A program made the translations under genes and the position numbers. A stretch of DNA of 64,000 bases from Methylococcus capsulatus. Its GTDB lineage: Bacteria; Pseudomonadota; Gammaproteobacteria; Methylococcales; Methylococcaceae. The DNA is taken from NCBI RefSeq assembly GCF_036864975.1, contig NZ_CP104311.1:2669513-2733512 (forward strand). The letters run 5' to 3'. Each line of letters begins with the position of its first letter. The stretch's first letter is position 1. The notes beneath the pieces are model-generated. The model was given only the letters and a program-made list of their open reading frames with translations. It had not been told where the DNA came from and ran no database searches. Shown one piece after another: positions 63,713-64,000 of the stretch.

Positions 63713-64000
63713 ATGAATGAGGATTCGACACCCCAGTCATCGACCGAACCGGCCCGCCCCTCGTCCGGCTGGGACCGGGAACTGCTGGAAAAGCTTCTGC
63801 TCGAAGCGTTGGTGGAGCAGCGGAAGGCACGGCGGTGGAGTCTGGCGTTCAGGGTATTCCTGGTTGCCGCGATCGGGCTCGGCTTCATACTGGCCTTCAA
63901 GCCGCTGGCTCAAGGCGGTCTGACGGCACCCAGCAAGGCACACACGGCGGTCGTGGATGTAATCGGCACCATCGCCGAAGGCGGTGAGATCGATGCCGAC
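63713..64000 (+). CDS. sppA: Signal peptide peptidase SppA-like (S49) protease, 3' end outside the window
   Basis: The first 96 codons from ATG 63713 are in the window. They give a polar N-terminus (STPQSSTEPARPSSGWDRELLEKLLLEALVEQ), one transmembrane helix (LAFRVFLVAAIGLGFILAF) and the start of the catalytic fold with HTAVVDVIGTIAEGGEIDAD, which is the usual first conserved strand of S49 peptidases. The Ser and Lys catalytic residues lie beyond the edge. rluC followed by sppA is common in gammaproteobacteria, which supports the call. Whether it is full SppA or a short SohB-like member cannot be decided here. Confidence 0.82.
   Translation, partial: MNEDSTPQSSTEPARPSSGWDRELLEKLLLEALVEQRKARRWSLAFRVFLVAAIGLGFILAFKPLAQGGLTAPSKAHTAVVDVIGTIAEGGEIDAD

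Overview
The window is dense, high-GC bacterial chromosome. Its housekeeping content is gammaproteobacterial: pilT/pilU, yggS-proC-yggT, trmB, dapC-dapD, tatABC, hrpA, and rne divergent from rluC. A complete set of mxaR-S-A-C-K-L-type genes (methanol dehydrogenase accessory families), a glycolate oxidase (glcDEF) and a phosphotransacetylase suggest a type X/I methanotroph close to Methylococcus. That assignment is inferred from gene content; no rRNA gene is present to confirm it. I see no rRNA, tRNA or CRISPR array.

Layout. 0-5.7 kb: the end of a von Willebrand factor A (VWA) protein, the pilus retraction ATPases, then yggS-proC-yggT. 5.8-8.45 kb: a multi-PAS sensor gene in advanced decay, split by an IS110-family element, with two frameshifts, a nonsense codon and a missing 3' end. 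8.45-14.6 kb (minus strand): trmB and DUF2905 downstream of a tightly overlapping six-gene cluster in the order mxaR-S-A-C-K-L, but with no methanol dehydrogenase structural genes. 14.7-21 kb: a small membrane protein, a cold-shock protein, a phosphopantetheinyl transferase, a remnant MFS transporter, pta and a CPA2 antiporter.

21-34.3 kb is a glycosylation island around a type IV pilin gene. On the plus strand lie three TPR-glycosyltransferase paralogues, a glycosyltransferase-like/methyltransferase fusion, a small glycosyltransferase and then the pilin. On the minus strand lie a TPR/O-GlcNAc-transferase-like (GT41) enzyme, two GT2-like enzymes and a methyltransferase. The distal minus-strand genes are clearly AT-richer than the rest. 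With pilT/pilU elsewhere in the window, the simplest reading is surface pili decorated with glycans.

34.8-44.1 kb: a BT1-type (folate/biopterin) transporter adjoining a SoxC/SoxD-like molybdenum sulfite or sulfane dehydrogenase pair; a DUF2232 protein overlapping a rhomboid protease; and glycolate oxidase glcDEF. 44.1-48.5 kb (minus strand): a compact operon of flavin halogenase-like enzyme, chorismatase, acyltransferase, GT2 glycosyltransferase and nucleoside deaminase. This enzyme set resembles part of xanthomonadin/aryl-polyene pigment loci. 49-59.2 kb: dapC-dapD, a small secreted cysteine protein, tatABC, a SAM hydrolase-like protein, a NodI/NodJ-type ABC exporter and hrpA. 59.3-64 kb: rne with a perfect 19-bp hairpin at its 3' end, a long rne leader, rluC, and the start of an sppA-like gene that runs off the window.

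Coordinates and start codons were checked by hand against the sequence. Family assignments come from motif recognition, not database searches.
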